Assembly (NCBI GenBank): GCA_022414725.1
Contig: CM039464.1
Span: 9,224,527 to 9,288,526, forward strand
Reading direction: 5' to 3'
DNA length: 64,000 nucleotides
Source of the DNA: Microglena sp. YARC
Taxonomy: Eukaryota > Chlorophyta > Chlorophyceae > Chlamydomonadales > Chlamydomonadaceae
In this document: positions 62,214 to 64,000 of the stretch, in pieces
How the letters are laid out: the number at the start of each line of letters is the position of its first letter
Position numbering within the stretch: the stretch's first letter is position 1
The notes under the pieces: generated by a model
Told to the model about the DNA's origin: nothing
Seen by the model: only the letters and a program-made list of their open reading frames with translations
Database searches by the model: none
Program-made: the position numbers and the translations under genes

Positions 62214-64000
62214 ACTCGGGCATCCCTCCCCCAAGCAGCATTTCTGGGGCGGTAGCTGGTGGCGCCAGTGCTGAAGCAGCCCACCAGGATATGGCGGTAT
62301 TCACGAACCAACTACTGGACATGGTGTACATCCCTCCCCCAAGCAATGGCGCGGGGACCCAGGAGGGGGGTGCTGCATGTGGGGGGCCTAGGAAGGGTGG
62401 CGAGGGGACACAGGAGGGAAGTGCTGCATGTGGGGGGCCTAGGGAGGGTGAAATTCCAATGATGAACTGCAAGGAGGAAGATATGGGTCTGGAAGGTAGC
62501 CAAGCCAATGATGCTTGTGCCCAGGATGGTGACCAGGGCATCCACACACAGCGTGGCCAAGCCAGCATCCCTCCCACAAGCAATGGCGCATGCACCCAGG
62601 AGGGGGGTGCTGCATGTGGGGGGCCCAGGGAGGGTGAAATTCCAACAATGAACTGCAAGGAGGAAGGTATGGATCTGGAAGGTAGCCAAGCCAAGGATAT
62701 TGGTGGCCAGGGCATCCACACACAGCATGGCCAAGCCAGCATCCCTCCCCCAAGTAATGGTGCATGCACCCAGGAGGGGGGTGCTGCATATGAGGGGCCC
62801 AGGGAGGGTGAAATTCCAACGATGAACTGCAAGGAGGAAGGTATAGATCTGGAGGGTGGCCAAGGAAGGGGTGCTTGTGCCCAGGACGGTGGCCAGGGCA
62901 TCCACACACCGCGAGGCCAAGCCAGCATCCCTCCCCCAAGCAATGGCGCATGCACCCAGGAGGGGGGTGCTGTATATGAGGGGCCCAGGGAGGGTGGCCA
63001 AGCCAGGGGTGCTGGTGGCCAGGGCATCCCTGAACCAAGCAATGGTGCAGGGGTTAAGGATGGTGGTTCTGCATATGAGGGTCCCATGGAGAGAATCCGT
63101 TCGAAGATGAAATACTCAGAATTATCCATGGGCCTTGGCATTTTGGACCTGGGGCGTGGGCAAGGCACCAACACTCAGTGTGTGAAGCCGAAACTACATG
63201 GTGCTCATGGTGATGAAAATGAGGGGACCAGGAAGAAGGGCCCTCCGGTAATGGCCCACACACAAGGCATTTTGGACCTGGGACGTGGGCAAGGCACCGA
63301 CACACAGCGTGTGAAGCCGAAACTACATGATGCTCATGGTGCTGCACGTGCGGGGCCCAGGGAGAAGAGCCCTCCGGCAATGAAACACACACAGGACATT
63401 TTGGACCTGGGGCAAGGGCAAGGCAACGGCACACAGCGTGTGAAGCCGAAACTACATGATGCTCATGGTGCTGCACGTGCGGGGCCCAGGGAGAAGAGCC
63501 CTCCGGCAATGAAACACACACAGGACATTTTGGACCTGGGGCAAGGGCAAGGCACCCACACACAGCGTGTGAAGCTGAAACTACATGATGCTCATGGTGC
63601 TGCATGTGCGGGGCCCAGGGAGAGGGGCCCTCCGGCAATGACCCCCACAGAGGACTGTTTAAACCTGGAGCTTTACAAGGCACTTAAGGCTTGGACAAGG
63701 CACTTGGGGCTTGGAAAAGGAAATGACACACAGCGTGTGAAGCCGAAACAGCATGATGCTCATGGTGATATAAATGAGGGGTCCAGGGAGAAGGGGCCTC
63801 CGGCAATGACCCACACACAAGATATTTTGGACCTGGGACATGGGCGAGGCACCGGCACACAGTGTGTGGACTTGGCTCCACATGGTGCTGCAAATGAGGG
63901 GTCCAGGGAGAAGGGCCCTCCAGCAGTGCTGCACACACAAGGCATTTTGGACCTGGGGCGTGGGCAAGGCTTCGGCACACAGCGTGTGAAGCCGAAACTA
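62208..64000 (+). CDS. Modular gene, long repeat exon, open at the window edge
   Basis: Starting in phase 1 after CTCCTTGCAG, this frame is open for 597 codons to the last base, with no stop. It begins GKYSGIPPPSSISGAVAGG like the other modular exons. Then come about four units of 58-62 residues (SIPPPSNGACTQEGGA, GPREGEIPTMNCKEE, DLEGSQ, QGIHTQ), followed by about six units of exactly 43 residues (129 bp; ILDLGRGQGTDTQRVKPKLH, DAHGAARAGPREKSPPAM). Hydrophilic, Gly/Pro/Lys-rich, no Cys pattern, no known domain. Long minus-strand frames over the same interval are shadows; the plus frame is favoured by the shared acceptor, phase and first codons. Confidence 0.65.

Noticed and set aside
62182..63980. 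Minus-strand ORFs of 199-330 codons opposite the long repeat exon
   Set aside because: The 129-bp and ~180-bp units lack stops on both strands. The plus frame has the conserved acceptor, phase and start codons shared with other exons, and the minus frames have none of these.

Overview
The window is nuclear DNA from a eukaryote with spliced genes (GT-AG introns with pyrimidine-rich 3' ends) and a very high repeat load. My best guess is a green alga. The long LINE at 21.35-33.18 kb combines a cysteine protease, an APE endonuclease, RT, RNase H and a C-terminal REL-like endonuclease, which is the Dualen/RandI architecture known from chlorophytes. Many poly(G)/poly(C) tracts, minisatellites and an exact 1,000-base run of N fit a large repeat-rich genome assembly. 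The assignment to green algae is inference.

Layout. 1-3263: the 3' end of a Ty3/gypsy chromodomain element, with a 347-bp LTR, nested in a broken Ty1/copia pol gene. 3.6-8.5 kb: tandem and dispersed repeats with no convincing gene. 8.5-14.4 kb: about 2 kb of purine-rich GGA repeat, the assembly gap, then about 2.9 kb of pyrimidine-rich CCCTCC repeat. 14.4-18.6 kb: two coding exons of a GT31-type glycosyltransferase, separated by a 3.1-kb intron full of poly(G) and repeats. 18.7-21 kb: a duplicated GT31 tail exon, simple repeats, a tRNA-derived SINE and a MITE relic. 21.35-33.18 kb: the Dualen-like LINE, decayed from the RT domain onward. 34.1-38.5 kb (minus) and 50.1-53.9 kb (plus): two arms of a large inverted duplication. 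38.5-50.1 kb: the spacer, holding a second, 5'-truncated and proline-rich relative of the LINE (40.4-44.1 kb), a small minus-strand exon pair, minisatellites, a second SINE copy and a MITE whose end has been tandemly amplified. 50.7-64.0 kb (plus): a modular multi-exon gene that continues beyond the window.

The most unusual content is this modular gene family. I recognise no known domain in it. Repeated exons start at a near-invariant acceptor (TTGCATGCAG/GCAA) in phase 1 and end at TTTG/GTGAGT, also phase 1. They encode a domain of about 75-85 residues ending in a Y-K-F-x-RPRPE-H-GS-x-x-F-I-K-V-F-G signature. The flanking intron sequence is duplicated with the exons, the splice-acceptor segment has itself been tandemly multiplied, and one copy of the domain is split by an intron made entirely of a CCAACA-type minisatellite. 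The inverted copies carry different inactivating lesions (an extra C in a poly(C) run and a nonsense codon on the left, a 1-bp deletion on the right).

The transposon proteins act within their own elements. The GT31 enzyme would act in the Golgi. The modular protein has no assignable function. Exon calls come from splice motifs, phase and paralogue alignment by eye; no transcript data were available.
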